A stretch of 64,000 bases of DNA. Origin: Collimonas rhizosphaerae (GTDB taxonomy: Bacteria; Pseudomonadota; Gammaproteobacteria; Burkholderiales; Burkholderiaceae_D). The position numbers and the translations under genes were made by a program. Position 1 is the first letter of the stretch. Each line of letters begins with the position of its first letter. The notes under the pieces are model-generated. The model did no database searches. It was not told the DNA's origin and saw only the letters and a list, made by a program, of their open reading frames with translations. The stretch lies in assembly GCF_038896935.1 (NCBI RefSeq), contig NZ_JBANDC010000001.1, forward strand, positions 467,300 to 531,299. Reading direction: 5' to 3'. Below are positions 7,939 through 15,465 of this stretch, one piece after another.

Positions 7939-8750
7939 TGTCAGGTCAGCCTCTTGATAGTACTCCAGGGGCTTGCTCGTTTTGGCCGCCATTCATGATT
8001 GTCGGCTTTCTCATTTCATTTCTGGTCGCTTGTGCCGTCATCCCCGCCAGGGCTGACACGATCTCGGTCCCACTTTCCGTACAGGGAGTCTCAGTGTCGG
8101 AAGATGTGCCGGGAATCGACAAGCCGTCTCCTGATTCGGACGCCGTCTCTCATTCGTCTTTTTCCGGCGAATCGATATCGCCGTCAGCGCCTGATATATC
8201 CAATGGTCGGTACCTGCTGCCCGAGCAAGCAGTACCGTCCAATCAAAATTTTCATCTTGATGAGGGTATGCACCTGCGCTCCGATGTCGGCACCATTGCC
8301 CAGCGTGGCACAGCCTCTTGGTATGGTCCGGGCTTTCATGGTCGCAAATCGGCGGACGGAGAACGCTTCAATATGTATTCGATGACTGCGGCGCATCCGA
8401 GTCTGCCGCTGCTCAGTTGGATACTGGTGCGTAATATCCGCAACAACAAGGTAGCGTTGCTCAAGGTGACCGATCGCGGGCCGTATCGTGGAAAACGAAT
8501 TCTCGATGTCTCCTACGCTGCGGCGAAACAGCTAGGTTTTATCCATAGCGGTATGGCGCAGGTCGAAGTTCGTCAGTTGTCGCAGAGTGAGGTCAGTTGG
8601 GTGCGTCGCCAACTCGATGAGGGAGTCAATATATTGACCCAAGAAGACTCCAGTTCATCGCTAAGGAGCGGCGATGAATCGGCAGTTAAAGTACAGCAGG
8701 CGATTCAACCAGAGGATAAATATTCGAATCGGTCAGATCTTCAAAAATAG
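7938..8750 (+). CDS. rlpA: RlpA-family septal ring protein / lytic transglycosylase-like
   Basis: A 270-residue protein. Residues ~20-40 form a signal peptide or anchor (MIVGFLISFLVACAVIPARA); a start at that internal Met (7995) is possible, but the ATG at 7938 overlaps the HU stop. A Ser/Pro-rich linker precedes the double-psi beta-barrel domain (~115-210) with GTASWYGPGFHGRKSADGE, MTAAHPSLP and VTDRGPY, the hallmark segments of RlpA. RlpA proteins bind or cleave denuded glycan strands at the septum. The C-terminal SPOR domain of E. coli-type RlpA is absent; a polar tail replaces it. Confidence 0.9.
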   Translation: MSGQPLDSTPGACSFWPPFMIVGFLISFLVACAVIPARADTISVPLSVQGVSVSEDVPGIDKPSPDSDAVSHSSFSGESISPSAPDISNGRYLLPEQAVPSNQNFHLDEGMHLRSDVGTIAQRGTASWYGPGFHGRKSADGERFNMYSMTAAHPSLPLLSWILVRNIRNNKVALLKVTDRGPYRGKRILDVSYAAAKQLGFIHSGMAQVEVRQLSQSEVSWVRRQLDEGVNILTQEDSSSSLRSGDESAVKVQQAIQPEDKYSNRSDLQK

Positions 8751-8811
8751 TGGGAAAACCCACAGTCATGCGGGTATTCCAAAAGAATTAAACTTCAACC
8801 CCGCCATTCAT

Positions 8812-9057
8812 TCAAGCGCGTTTGATAAGCCGCAGAATAAATAGCAAGATGATTGCTCCTGCGGTAGCAGTGATGATTGATCCGATAATCCCGCTGCCGA
8901 TGTGAATGCCTAATACGCCAGCTAACCAGCCACCGATAAAACCGCCGACGATGCCGACGATGATGTCGACCAGCACGCCGAAGCCGCCGCCCTTCATTAC
9001 AACTCCCGCCAGCCATCCGGCGATTGCGCCAACTATCAACCAAACGATAAGACCCAT
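8812..9057 (-). CDS. GlsB/YeaQ/YmgE-family stress membrane protein
   Basis: 81 residues, three hydrophobic Gly-rich helices (MGLIVWLIVGAIAGWLAGVV; IVGIVGGFIGGWLAGVLGI; SIITATAGAIILLFILRLI). The Gly-x3-Gly pattern and length match the YeaQ/YmgE transglycosylase-associated family of inner-membrane stress proteins. The start at 9057 is chosen because it is preceded by AAAAAGGAAC at proper spacing; the longer frame to 9102 lacks this. Function is not well defined; members are general-stress induced. Confidence 0.9.
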   Translation of the reverse strand: MGLIVWLIVGAIAGWLAGVVMKGGGFGVLVDIIVGIVGGFIGGWLAGVLGIHIGSGIIGSIITATAGAIILLFILRLIKRA

Positions 9058-9303
9058 ATTGTTCCTTTTTAAATTGATTATGGTCGAACTACACAGCCAC
9101 AATAGCGTAAAACGTCATGCTGGAAAAAGCATATCGTGAGCGGAAAGCGTTAACAATTGTGTCTTCTTCCGATATCTGGGATGACTCAGTCAACTGGAGT
9201 ACTCCTCCTCTCGTTTTGGATGGACTGGACAAATGATTAGCCGTATGTTTTTTTGCGGCTGTTTTCCAGGAACATTCTTATAACGATTTTCTGGAGTAAC
9301 GCT

Positions 9304-9606
9304 ATGAAATTTTCCCTTGCCGCAACGGCAGTTATGAGTCTTGGAATTGCTCTTTCCAGCGGAGCGCAAGCCGTCAATGTTGGCATCAATATTGGCGTAC
9401 CTGCTCCAGTGGTTGTCGCTCCGGCCCCAGTGATTGTGGCAGGCTGGCATGGAGATCGTTACTACGACGGTCACCGATACTGGGAGCGGCGTGAATGGGA
9501 AGAGCATCAACGTCATCATGGGGATCACGATAGGGACCGCCGCGGGGATCGTGATGAGGATGGTCGTCATTGCCCGCCAGGACATCAGAAAAAAGGCGAG
9601 TGTTGA
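9304..9606 (+). CDS. Secreted PXPV-type protein with a His/Asp/Arg-rich tail
   Basis: A 100-residue protein starting at the ATG at 9304 (ribosome site CTGGAGTAACGCT); an upstream in-frame codon at 9253 lacks a site. A signal peptide (residues 1-22, ending SSGAQA) precedes a short Val/Pro repeat (VPAPVVVAPAPVIVAG), then YYDGHRYWERREWEEHQ and a strongly charged, His/Asp/Arg-rich C-terminus. It resembles the small PXPV-repeat exported proteins of Burkholderiales. Function unknown; the charged tail may bind metal. Confidence 0.75.
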   Translation: MKFSLAATAVMSLGIALSSGAQAVNVGINIGVPAPVVVAPAPVIVAGWHGDRYYDGHRYWERREWEEHQRHHGDHDRDRRGDRDEDGRHCPPGHQKKGEC

Positions 9607-9706
9607 AGATCCCTTCGGCACAGCTCATGACGACATGAGCCATAAATTTTCCAAAAATTAGAAACAAGCTGCATCAACACATTCATTTCATAGTAGAGGA
9701 TAGATC

Positions 9707-10393
9707 ATGAATCAATTCAAAATAGGCGCTCTGGTTTTGGCCGTTACCGTGACAGCAACTGGCTGCGCTGATATGTCCGAGACGCAAAAGGGAACTGCAA
9801 TGGGGGCTGGGGCCGGCGCTGTGCTGGGCGGCCTTGTAGGCGGCATTGCTGGCCCTGGCGGCGCCAAACGGACGGCTATCGGCGCCGGGATTGGTGCGGC
9901 AATCGGTGCGGTAGGCGGCAATATCTGGTCGAACCGCATGGAAGCTCAGAAGAAGGCCATGGAGCAGGCAACTCAGGGAACTGGCGTGCAAGTCAGTCAG
10001 ACAGCTGACAACCGTTTGAAGGTGAACATTCCTGCGGATACCGGCTTCGCTACCGGTAAGGCAGACCTCAATCCGACTTTGCGTCCGGTTCTGGACCAGT
10101 TGGCATCCAGCCTGGCCCAAAATCCTGCGGCCCTGGTTGAAGTCTATGGGCACACAGACAATACCGGCAACGATGCTATCAATGGCCCGCTGTCACGCCA
10201 GCGCGCACAAAATGTCAGCAACTACCTGAGTAGCCGCGGCGTTGCGTCAAATCGTATCACGTCGGACGGTCTGGGTTCGAGCCAGCCTCTGGTCGCCAAC
10301 GACACGGCGGCCAATCGTGCCATTAATCGTCGCGCCGAAATTTACGTCAGAGAGCAAACACCTCCGCAGCAAGCGCCGCAAGCTGCACGCTAG
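9707..10393 (+). CDS. OmpA-family lipoprotein (YiaD-like)
   Basis: A 228-residue protein. The signal peptide ends in a lipobox-like TATGC (Cys20). Residues ~27-80 form a Gly-zipper (GAGAGAVLGGLVGGIAGPGG) typical of YiaD/OmpA-like lipoproteins with a membrane-inserting hairpin. An OmpA C-terminal domain follows (~100-215) with VYGHTDNTG, LSRQRAQNV and INRRAEIYV, which bind peptidoglycan. It sits in the outer membrane with the domain in the periplasm, linking it to the cell wall. A good terminator follows at 10467. Confidence 0.92.
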   Translation: MNQFKIGALVLAVTVTATGCADMSETQKGTAMGAGAGAVLGGLVGGIAGPGGAKRTAIGAGIGAAIGAVGGNIWSNRMEAQKKAMEQATQGTGVQVSQTADNRLKVNIPADTGFATGKADLNPTLRPVLDQLASSLAQNPAALVEVYGHTDNTGNDAINGPLSRQRAQNVSNYLSSRGVASNRITSDGLGSSQPLVANDTAANRAINRRAEIYVREQTPPQQAPQAAR

Positions 10394-10466
10394 TCTCGGC
10401 GCAAGAGCAAATATGGCGGCTTGTCTTACTTGGTCGGCATACAAGCCAAAGTTGGTATCTTGAACG

Positions 10467-10497
10467 AAATCCAGTCCTTGATGACTGGATTTTGTTT
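10467..10497 (+). terminator. Intrinsic terminator after the OmpA-like lipoprotein gene
   Basis: 10-bp stem AAATCCAGTC / GACTGGATTT with loop CTTGAT, followed by TGTTTT. Located 74 bp downstream of the lipoprotein stop. Confidence 0.75.
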
Positions 10498-10682
10498 TGG
10501 TATGGGAAATTCCCACATTCGTGACGTGCGCAGCGGCGGCACCGTGAGTGTGCAGTCGCGCCAGACCACGTTTGCCGGGCAAACCGTCGCCGACCTGAAC
10601 CAGAACTTCTTCGGCGTCACAGAGCAAGCCGAAACGTCGCAGGCGTGCGCGTAATGTGACGATCAACAGCGCCACCTTGAAT

Positions 10683-10828
10683 AAAGCCAAGGTCAGGTCT
10701 TGCAATGCCACATTTCATGTTCTGGCAGCAAAGCCAGGGTCAGATGCCGTCTCGAATAGTAAGCCTGTTCGTCAAATAATGTGTCATTGCAAGACCTGAC
10801 CCTGGCTTTCCTCTGACCCTGGCTTTCC
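10683..10828. repeat. Palindromic dispersed element, copy 2, with a duplicated right end
   Basis: Same element as 2084-2210. Left end AAAGCCAAGGTCAGGTCTTG; right end CAAGACCTGACCCTGGCTTT, reverse-complementary over ~25 bp. The right tip CTGACCCTGGCTTTCCT is tandemly duplicated (to 10828). The element directly abuts the truncated 5' end of the M15 peptidase frame. Confidence 0.85.
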
Positions 10829-11143
10829 TTGGAGCTGGTACGCGTCCTGGTTGGTAAGCCAATCTTCGTATCGAGTGGCTATCGTTCACCAGCGGTGAAC
10901 AGGATTGTTGGTGGTGCCAGCAACGGCGCGCATGTGTTGGGCTTGGCGGCAGACATACATTGCTCCGGCGTCACGCCGAAACAACTCGCCAATGCCATCA
11001 AAGTCAGTGGTATCGCCTTTGATCAGCTCATATATGAAGGCACTTGGGTACATATTGGCCTATCGGACGGAACGCCGCGTCAACAGGTACTGACAGCCGT
11101 ATTTGATAACGGCAGGGCATCGTACCTAGTGGGGATTGCATGA
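10829..11143 (+). pseudogene. Phage-type M15 peptidase (endolysin), N-terminus missing at the repeat junction
   Basis: A 104-codon frame beginning at a TTG exactly where the palindromic repeat ends. It contains SSGYRSPAVNRIVGGASNGA, AHVLGLAADI and TWVHIGL, so the His, Asp and His zinc ligands of M15 (VanY/D-Ala-D-Ala carboxypeptidase-like) are present. Intact phage homologues carry ~30-40 more residues upstream, so the start has been lost to the repeat. In phages this enzyme cuts the peptidoglycan peptide during lysis. Its stop overlaps an ATG (11140) that begins the next lysis gene. It may still be translated weakly from TTG. Confidence 0.75.
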
Positions 11144-11164
11144 ATCTCTTGACCACTATCTTGC

Positions 11165-11674
11165 TTGCCGGCGTGGGTTCGGTGGTTGACGTTAATTTCA
11201 GCTGCCGCAGTGTTCGGCACCATCGTCTATAACAAGGGCAGGCAGGTAGAAGGGGAGAAGCACATTGCTTATCTCGCTGATCAGTCCGCACGGACCCTCA
11301 AGATCGCCAAGGCGCAACAGATGGTCGTGACGCAAACACAGATCAAGTATGTCGACCGCATTAAAACCATTATCGGAAAGGGAGAAACAATTGAAAAGCA
11401 AGTGCCGATCTACATCACACAAGCGGATAACGCTCGCTTTGCTGTCAATATCGGCTTTGTGCGCTTGTACGACGCCGCCTGGTCAGGTGAGGATCCCGGA
11501 CCTGCCGTCGATTCTGACCGAGAACCCGCCGGCGTTTCGTTTGCTCAGGTCGCTGCCGTTGACGCCCACAATGCCACCAGTTGCAGGGCCAGCCGAGAAT
11601 TGGCGTTAGGGCTACGCGAACATTACATGCGTCTGCAAGTGGCCACAAATCCTATATTAGGAATAGTAAATTAA
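11165..11674 (+). CDS. Rz-like inner-membrane spanin of a prophage remnant
   Basis: A 169-residue frame: an N-terminal hydrophobic segment (WLTLISAAAVFGTIVYNKGR) followed by a long helical periplasmic region and ~30 polar C-terminal residues, the plan of Rz/i-spanins. It follows the M15 lysis enzyme directly, as in phage lysis cassettes. The natural start may be the ATG at 11140, which overlaps the M15 stop but lies in another frame (MNLLTTILLAG...). A one-base indel near 11160 would join it to this frame. Otherwise a TTG at 11165 is used. Confidence 0.6.
   Translation: MPAWVRWLTLISAAAVFGTIVYNKGRQVEGEKHIAYLADQSARTLKIAKAQQMVVTQTQIKYVDRIKTIIGKGETIEKQVPIYITQADNARFAVNIGFVRLYDAAWSGEDPGPAVDSDREPAGVSFAQVAAVDAHNATSCRASRELALGLREHYMRLQVATNPILGIVN
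11349..11609 (+). CDS. Candidate Rz1-like outer-membrane spanin embedded in the Rz frame
   Basis: An 86-codon ORF wholly inside the Rz-like gene in the +1 frame. It has a basic N-region, a hydrophobic core and a lipobox-like cysteine (RITLALLSISALCACTTPPG), then a short Pro-rich mature part (IPDLP, ENPPAF, LPLTPTMPP). Embedded, proline-rich lipoproteins of this kind are the signature of Rz1 o-spanins, which join Rz across the periplasm. The N-region is longer than usual, so the start may be internal. Assignment rests on nested position and composition. Confidence 0.5.
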   Translation: MSTALKPLSEREKQLKSKCRSTSHKRITLALLSISALCACTTPPGQVRIPDLPSILTENPPAFRLLRSLPLTPTMPPVAGPAENWR

Positions 11675-11691
11675 TTCCAAACGCCTATTGA

Positions 11692-11726
11692 CCATAACGA
11701 AACGATACGGTATCGTTTCGTTATGG
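11692..11726. promoter_or_regulatory. 35-bp perfect palindrome, probable TetR operator
   Basis: CCATAACGAAACGATAC and its exact reverse complement flank a single central G (11709). It lies 20 bp upstream of the TetR start, where an autoregulatory operator is expected. The inner part resembles the GAAACGATAC...GTATCGTTTC type half-sites bound by AcrR-like repressors. Confidence 0.75.
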
Positions 11727-11746
11727 ACTGACGAATGGAGTTACAG

Positions 11747-12430
11747 ATGGTAAGAGTAAAAACAGAGGCGCGTCGCCAAAATTTTCTGGCTGCCGCCCGA
11801 GATGTGTTCCAAGAGATGGGGTTTGACCATGCCTCGATGGATGAGATCGCAGCGCGCGTGGGGAGCTCGAAGGCGACGCTGTACCGCTACTTCGACTCGA
11901 AGGAAACTTTGTTCATGGAGCTGGTCCAAAGCTCAGCTAACGCGCAGGGCGGCGACATGATGGCTATGCTGCACCAGAGCGGTGGTGCGGCACCCGACCT
12001 GGAATTGACGTCGGAAGTGGCGGTGCCCAACCCGATGCTCGACCCCGGCGAGGACGTGGAAAGCACGCTCACGAAATTCGGCCGCTACATCCTGAAGAAC
12101 TTCCATACCCCCAAATCGCTAGGCGTCCGACGCATGATGATTGCTGCGGCGGTGAATCCAGAAATAGGCAAGACGTATTACGAGCAGGGGCCGGCGCGCG
12201 CGACGCAGTATCTGGCGAACTATTTCGCTAACATCATCAAGGCCGGCAAAGTGCGTGATGCCGATCCGCATGTGATGGCTTGCCACTTCTACGGACTACT
12301 CCAGTCCGAGGTACACCAGGTGGGTCTACTCAATGTACTTACCACGCTGGACGACGAGCGCATCGCCGCCACCGTGGAGCGCGCGATGGACGTGTTTCTA
12401 CGTGCGTACGGACTCCCGCCAAAGATTTAA
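11747..12430 (+). CDS. TetR/AcrR-family transcriptional regulator
   Basis: A protein of ~227 residues. The N-terminal helix-turn-helix (~8-55) reads FLAAARDVFQEMGFDHAS, then ARVGSSKATLYRYFDSKETLF, an excellent TetR signature. The C-terminal ligand domain resembles the AefR-type. The start at 11747 is preferred because GGAG lies six bases upstream; an ATG at 11735 is also in frame. It is preceded by a 35-bp palindrome and followed by a MipA/OmpV gene 57 bp downstream, probably in the same unit. The inducer is unknown; an envelope-stress or drug signal would fit. Confidence 0.93.
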   Translation: MVRVKTEARRQNFLAAARDVFQEMGFDHASMDEIAARVGSSKATLYRYFDSKETLFMELVQSSANAQGGDMMAMLHQSGGAAPDLELTSEVAVPNPMLDPGEDVESTLTKFGRYILKNFHTPKSLGVRRMMIAAAVNPEIGKTYYEQGPARATQYLANYFANIIKAGKVRDADPHVMACHFYGLLQSEVHQVGLLNVLTTLDDERIAATVERAMDVFLRAYGLPPKI

Positions 12431-12487
12431 TTTCTCTCATATTTTCCACTTTTTCCCCATTTTTTTGCGCAGCAGAAAGGATATTCC

Positions 12488-13276
12488 ATGCCCCAAATTT
12501 CCCGCTTTTCCTTGAGGTACAACCGTTCCTGTTCAGCGACGATCGTCGCGCTTGCAAGCGTCTTGGTTTGGGGGTCGGCATCGGCGCAGACCGCCAGCAC
12601 CGATGCCTCGACATGGACATTGGGCGGCGGTGTGTCGGTGATCAAAAAAGGCTATCGCGACATCGACAGAGATGTGCTCCCGCTGCCGCTGATCTCATAC
12701 GAAAGCAAGTGGATCAGTGCCTCGGTTCCAACCCTGGATGTGAAACTCAATTCGAATGAGAATCTGTCGATGCGCTTGCGGGCGCGATATGCGGGTGATG
12801 GATATGACACAGACGATTCGCCGTTCCTGGCCGGTATGGACGATCGCAAGGGCAGCATATGGATCGGTGGTGCCGTGATCTGGCGTCCGCAGTTCGCTAA
12901 CTTGTCGGCCGAGGTGCTGCACGATGTATCCGGGTATAGCAAAGGTGTCCGCGCCAAGTTACAGGTAAATCGCCGCTTTGCATTTGGCACCTTTGGCGTC
13001 ACACCAAGGCTGGGAGTCGAATGGGTCGACAGCAAGTATGTCGATTACTACTATGGCGTGAAGACTTCGGAAGTACGTGCGGGACGCGGCTTCTATCAGG
13101 GCAACTCCACCGCGAACATCGAGGCGGGTGTCAGGTTGGACTACAGCATCGCGCGTCGCCACACCGTGTTCTTTGATGTGCGCTCCTCCCGCTTCGGGAG
13201 CGCGATCAAAGACAGTCCGCTGGTCGATCAATCCAGTGAAACTGGCGTAAGTCTCGGCTATATCTATCGTTTCTAA
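12488..13276 (+). CDS. MipA/OmpV-family outer-membrane protein
   Basis: 262 residues with a signal peptide (cleavage about AQTAS, residue ~33-36) and a mature beta-strand pattern ending in a terminal Phe (SLGYIYRF), typical of outer-membrane barrels. Sequence features such as LPLPLISYE, and a GGAVIWRPQ / GVTPRLGVEWVDSKYVDYYYG region, match MipA/OmpV, a family of scaffolding or porin-like barrels. A ribosome site (AGAAAGGATATTCC) precedes the ATG. It is probably controlled by the TetR regulator just upstream. Confidence 0.9.
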   Translation: MPQISRFSLRYNRSCSATIVALASVLVWGSASAQTASTDASTWTLGGGVSVIKKGYRDIDRDVLPLPLISYESKWISASVPTLDVKLNSNENLSMRLRARYAGDGYDTDDSPFLAGMDDRKGSIWIGGAVIWRPQFANLSAEVLHDVSGYSKGVRAKLQVNRRFAFGTFGVTPRLGVEWVDSKYVDYYYGVKTSEVRAGRGFYQGNSTANIEAGVRLDYSIARRHTVFFDVRSSRFGSAIKDSPLVDQSSETGVSLGYIYRF

Positions 13277-13289
13277 CCAGGTCCCCGCC

Positions 13290-13459
13290 ATGAATTTTTC
13301 CGCTTATTCGTGCTGGTCGCGATTATCGTTAATACCAGCGCATGCGAGAGTCGCCCCATCAAGTCTAAAGCGGAGCCGGCAGCTGTTGCGGCGTCTAATC
13401 AAACGGGCGTCAACGATCTCCCAATGCATAAAGCCATTCTTTTGGGTGTCATCGAGTAA
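13290..13459 (+). pseudogene. Small lipoprotein gene broken by a one-base deletion in a T tract
   Basis: The ATG at 13290 is followed by AA and five Ts (13295-13299). Read with one extra T, or from 13292, the frame gives FFRLFVLVAIIVNTSACESR, a signal peptide with lipobox-like cysteine, and then a polar tail ending LGVIE at a TAA (13457-13459). As written, the ATG leads into an unrelated frame. This suggests a ~56-residue lipoprotein inactivated, or switched, by slippage in the T run. Alternatively a GTG within FVLVAII could serve as the start. It lies 14 bp after the MipA stop. Confidence 0.4.
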
Positions 13460-13534
13460 ATCATTACCGCAATTATTAATACCAACACTAGGTGACGACA
13501 AACGTCTTCCGGAAAAATCTGAAAAGGAATTGAA

Positions 13535-14200
13535 ATGTACGTATCCGTCAAGGCGAGTCGCCTGGCAATAATTGCAGTGTCCTGCATAGCACTTACGGCT
13601 TGTAGCACCACGCAACCGAATTCGTACTCAGGAATCTCGTCGTCATCGAAGCTGATGCCGAATCAGAACAACGATACCGGACGTGTTCCGTATAGCTATT
13701 CGACCCCTGTGGAATGGCGGAAATACAACGCGATCATCATTGATCCGGTCGCGATTTACCGGGGACCGGATCAGCAATTCGGGGACATGGCAGACAAAGA
13801 CAAGGATGCTCTTGCTAGTTACATGCAGACCAAGTTCACTGAAAAGCTGGCGCCCCGTTTCACGCTCACCCGCAACCCGGCTCCAAACACACTGCGCCTT
13901 AAACTGACGCTGACCGGCGCCGAGACCAATACCCCGGTGCTGGCGACACTGTCACGATTTGATATCTTCGCGGGTATCTACAACGGGGTGCAAAACGCGC
14001 GTGACCGGGAAGGAACGCTGACAGGCTCTGTCATCTATGCGGTCGAGGTCTACGATGCGACTAGCGACCGCCTGCTTAGCGCCTTCGTTACTAAGCAATA
14101 TCCTCGTCCTTGGAGCTTGGGGGCCAGCATGGGATCGTTAGCGGCCTCGAAAGCCGGCATCGAAAAAGGTGCGGATGCGCTGGCTGACCATCTGAAATGA
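13535..14200 (+). CDS. DUF3313-type lipoprotein
   Basis: A 221-residue protein. The signal peptide ends in a lipobox (ISCIALTAC in outline, Cys23), then STTQPNSYSGISSSSKLMP. The body carries WRKYNAIIIDPVAIYRGPDQ and a LKLTLTGAETNTPVLATLSRF region, features of DUF3313 lipoproteins. Likely outer-membrane anchored and periplasmic. Role unknown. It may be co-expressed with the TetR-MipA genes upstream, as no terminator is seen between them. Confidence 0.85.
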   Translation: MYVSVKASRLAIIAVSCIALTACSTTQPNSYSGISSSSKLMPNQNNDTGRVPYSYSTPVEWRKYNAIIIDPVAIYRGPDQQFGDMADKDKDALASYMQTKFTEKLAPRFTLTRNPAPNTLRLKLTLTGAETNTPVLATLSRFDIFAGIYNGVQNARDREGTLTGSVIYAVEVYDATSDRLLSAFVTKQYPRPWSLGASMGSLAASKAGIEKGADALADHLK

Positions 14201-14433
14201 TGTCAAACCAGGAGGTTGCGGCGTCGACTTCAGGTGCTGACTGTCAATACCTGATCGCTTGCGGATTCGAATTTCGAAAAATGAGAGCAAAGGGGGCGCG
14301 CATTTTGACTCGAAATCGTTTCCGCATTCAATGGAAGAATGGCTTAAATAAAGGGCGCAAAGCCTGGGGAAATTCCCGGTTTGCGGAAATGATTTCTACC
14401 TAAGTAATTGATTTCATTTGAATATTCCTTAGA
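14201..14433. other. Non-coding stretch before the tRNA remnant
   Basis: About 230 bp of noncoding sequence between the DUF3313 gene and the tRNA-Ser half. It includes small inverted repeats such as TTCGAATTTCGAA at ~14267. No gene is seen; it is consistent with the edge of a former integrated element. Confidence 0.4.
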
Positions 14434-14491
14434 CTTGAAAACTAGCGACGGTTTATCCCGTTCGTGAGTTCGAATCTCACCGCTTTCGCCA
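14434..14491 (+). pseudogene. 3' half of tRNA-Ser(UGA), integration scar
   Basis: The sequence starts in the anticodon loop (ACTTGAAAACTAG, UGA anticodon with CTTGAAA loop), continues through a long class-II variable arm (CGACGGTTTATCCCGT), the T arm (GTGAGTTCGAATCTCAC) and the acceptor strand CGCTTTCGCCA with encoded CCA. The 5' half (acceptor, D arm, 5' anticodon stem) is missing; TTAGA replaces the expected partner of ACTAG. Breaks at the anticodon loop are typical crossover points of tyrosine integrases. Confidence 0.85.
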
Positions 14492-14504
14492 GATATTCCC
14501 ATTA

Positions 14505-14535
14505 ACCCCTTGATGCTTAAGGGGTGTTTGTTTTT
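14505..14535 (+). terminator. Intrinsic terminator downstream of the tRNA remnant
   Basis: Stem ACCCCTT / AAGGGGT with a 7-nt loop, followed by GTTTGTTTTT. Placed 14 bp after the CCA, as expected for the original tRNA gene. Confidence 0.75.
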
Positions 14536-14684
14536 CTGGCTGCTCTGGTATGCCATTCGACATGCCATCTTTGCCTGGAACGGATTGGATGCGCCTGGGT
14601 AGGCAGGGCGATTGGAGTCGTGAAATATCCCTGTCATATCTTTCGGCTATCGTCGATGTTTAAATCCAATCTGGATAACTTTGT

Positions 14685-15263
14685 ATGACAGCGTCGCGAC
14701 CTTACTCATTGTCCGCAGTTTTCATCAAGACCGCAAAAGGCCGCGAGGAAATTGCGCAGCGCACATTTGGTTTGTCGTCCCGTCAGCGCAGCGTTCTCAT
14801 CGTGATGGATGGCACCAAGAATTTGGGCGCGCTCAAGGGAGTGATGCCGCAGAATGAATTGGACGATATCGTTTCTGTCCTCTCAACACATCTTTTTATT
14901 ACTTTGTACGAGGCAGAACCCAAAAAGGTGCAAGAGATTCCTGTTGCGAAATCTTTTAGGCCTGCTCAGTTTTCTGCGCAGGAATCAATCGATGTTACGC
15001 CGCGACGAGTAGAAAACGCGCTGACTCAAGACGATACTGAAATCAGGGAAATTAAAGATTTTATGACCACCACGGCGCACACGTATCTAGGTCTGCTTGC
15101 CGCTGACGTCATTCAACAGATTGAACGCGCTAAAACATCCACCTCACTGAGGGCAGTCGTTGGGCAGTGGCATATGGCCTTGCGCAGCTCCAAGCACGGG
15201 AACCGGTTTGCCGGTCCATATCTTGAACAAGTCACTGCGGCTTTGGCAGCGAATGAAGGGTAG
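14685..15263 (+). CDS. Conserved-looking cytoplasmic protein of unknown function
   Basis: 192 residues, no signal or membrane segment. The N-terminal part (AKGREEIAQRTFGLSSRQRS, then VLIVMDGTKNLGALKG) looks like a small regulatory or winged-helix-like domain. I recall similar openings in unannotated Burkholderiales proteins but cannot name a family. The middle (~90-125) is polar and probably disordered, and the C-terminal ~60 residues form helices. It stands alone on the plus strand, after the tRNA terminator and before a repeat arm. Confidence 0.7.
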   Translation: MTASRPYSLSAVFIKTAKGREEIAQRTFGLSSRQRSVLIVMDGTKNLGALKGVMPQNELDDIVSVLSTHLFITLYEAEPKKVQEIPVAKSFRPAQFSAQESIDVTPRRVENALTQDDTEIREIKDFMTTTAHTYLGLLAADVIQQIERAKTSTSLRAVVGQWHMALRSSKHGNRFAGPYLEQVTAALAANEG

Positions 15264-15298
15264 CTATTCTAGTGAACTCTGAAGGGTGCATAAAAGGA

Positions 15299-15316
15299 AC
15301 CTGACCCTGGTTTTCA
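15299..15316. repeat. Single arm of the AGGGTCAG palindromic element
   Basis: ACCTGACCCTGGTTTTC matches the right end of the elements at 2084-2210 and 10683-10828. No left arm is seen nearby, so it is a fragment. Confidence 0.6.
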
Positions 15317-15465
15317 ACGGAGAAGCGTATTTCCAGTTCGTGAAGAAAGTTGCGCCTACCCAGCTGCGCACTGAGCACCATCGACATTCGCATTGCATCA
15401 AGGCGACAGCGATATGTTCGTTCGTCGCTGCCGCCAAGCGTAAGGCCACTCCGTAAATCCACCGG

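Noticed and set aside
10421..10654. 77-codon ORF after the OmpA-like lipoprotein
   Set aside because: It spans the lipoprotein gene's terminator hairpin and shows no family features; perhaps a scrap of phage DNA.
14344..14637. 97-codon minus-strand ORF containing SGEIRTHERDKPSLVFKS
   Set aside because: This is the antisense translation of the tRNA-Ser half, a known false gene type.
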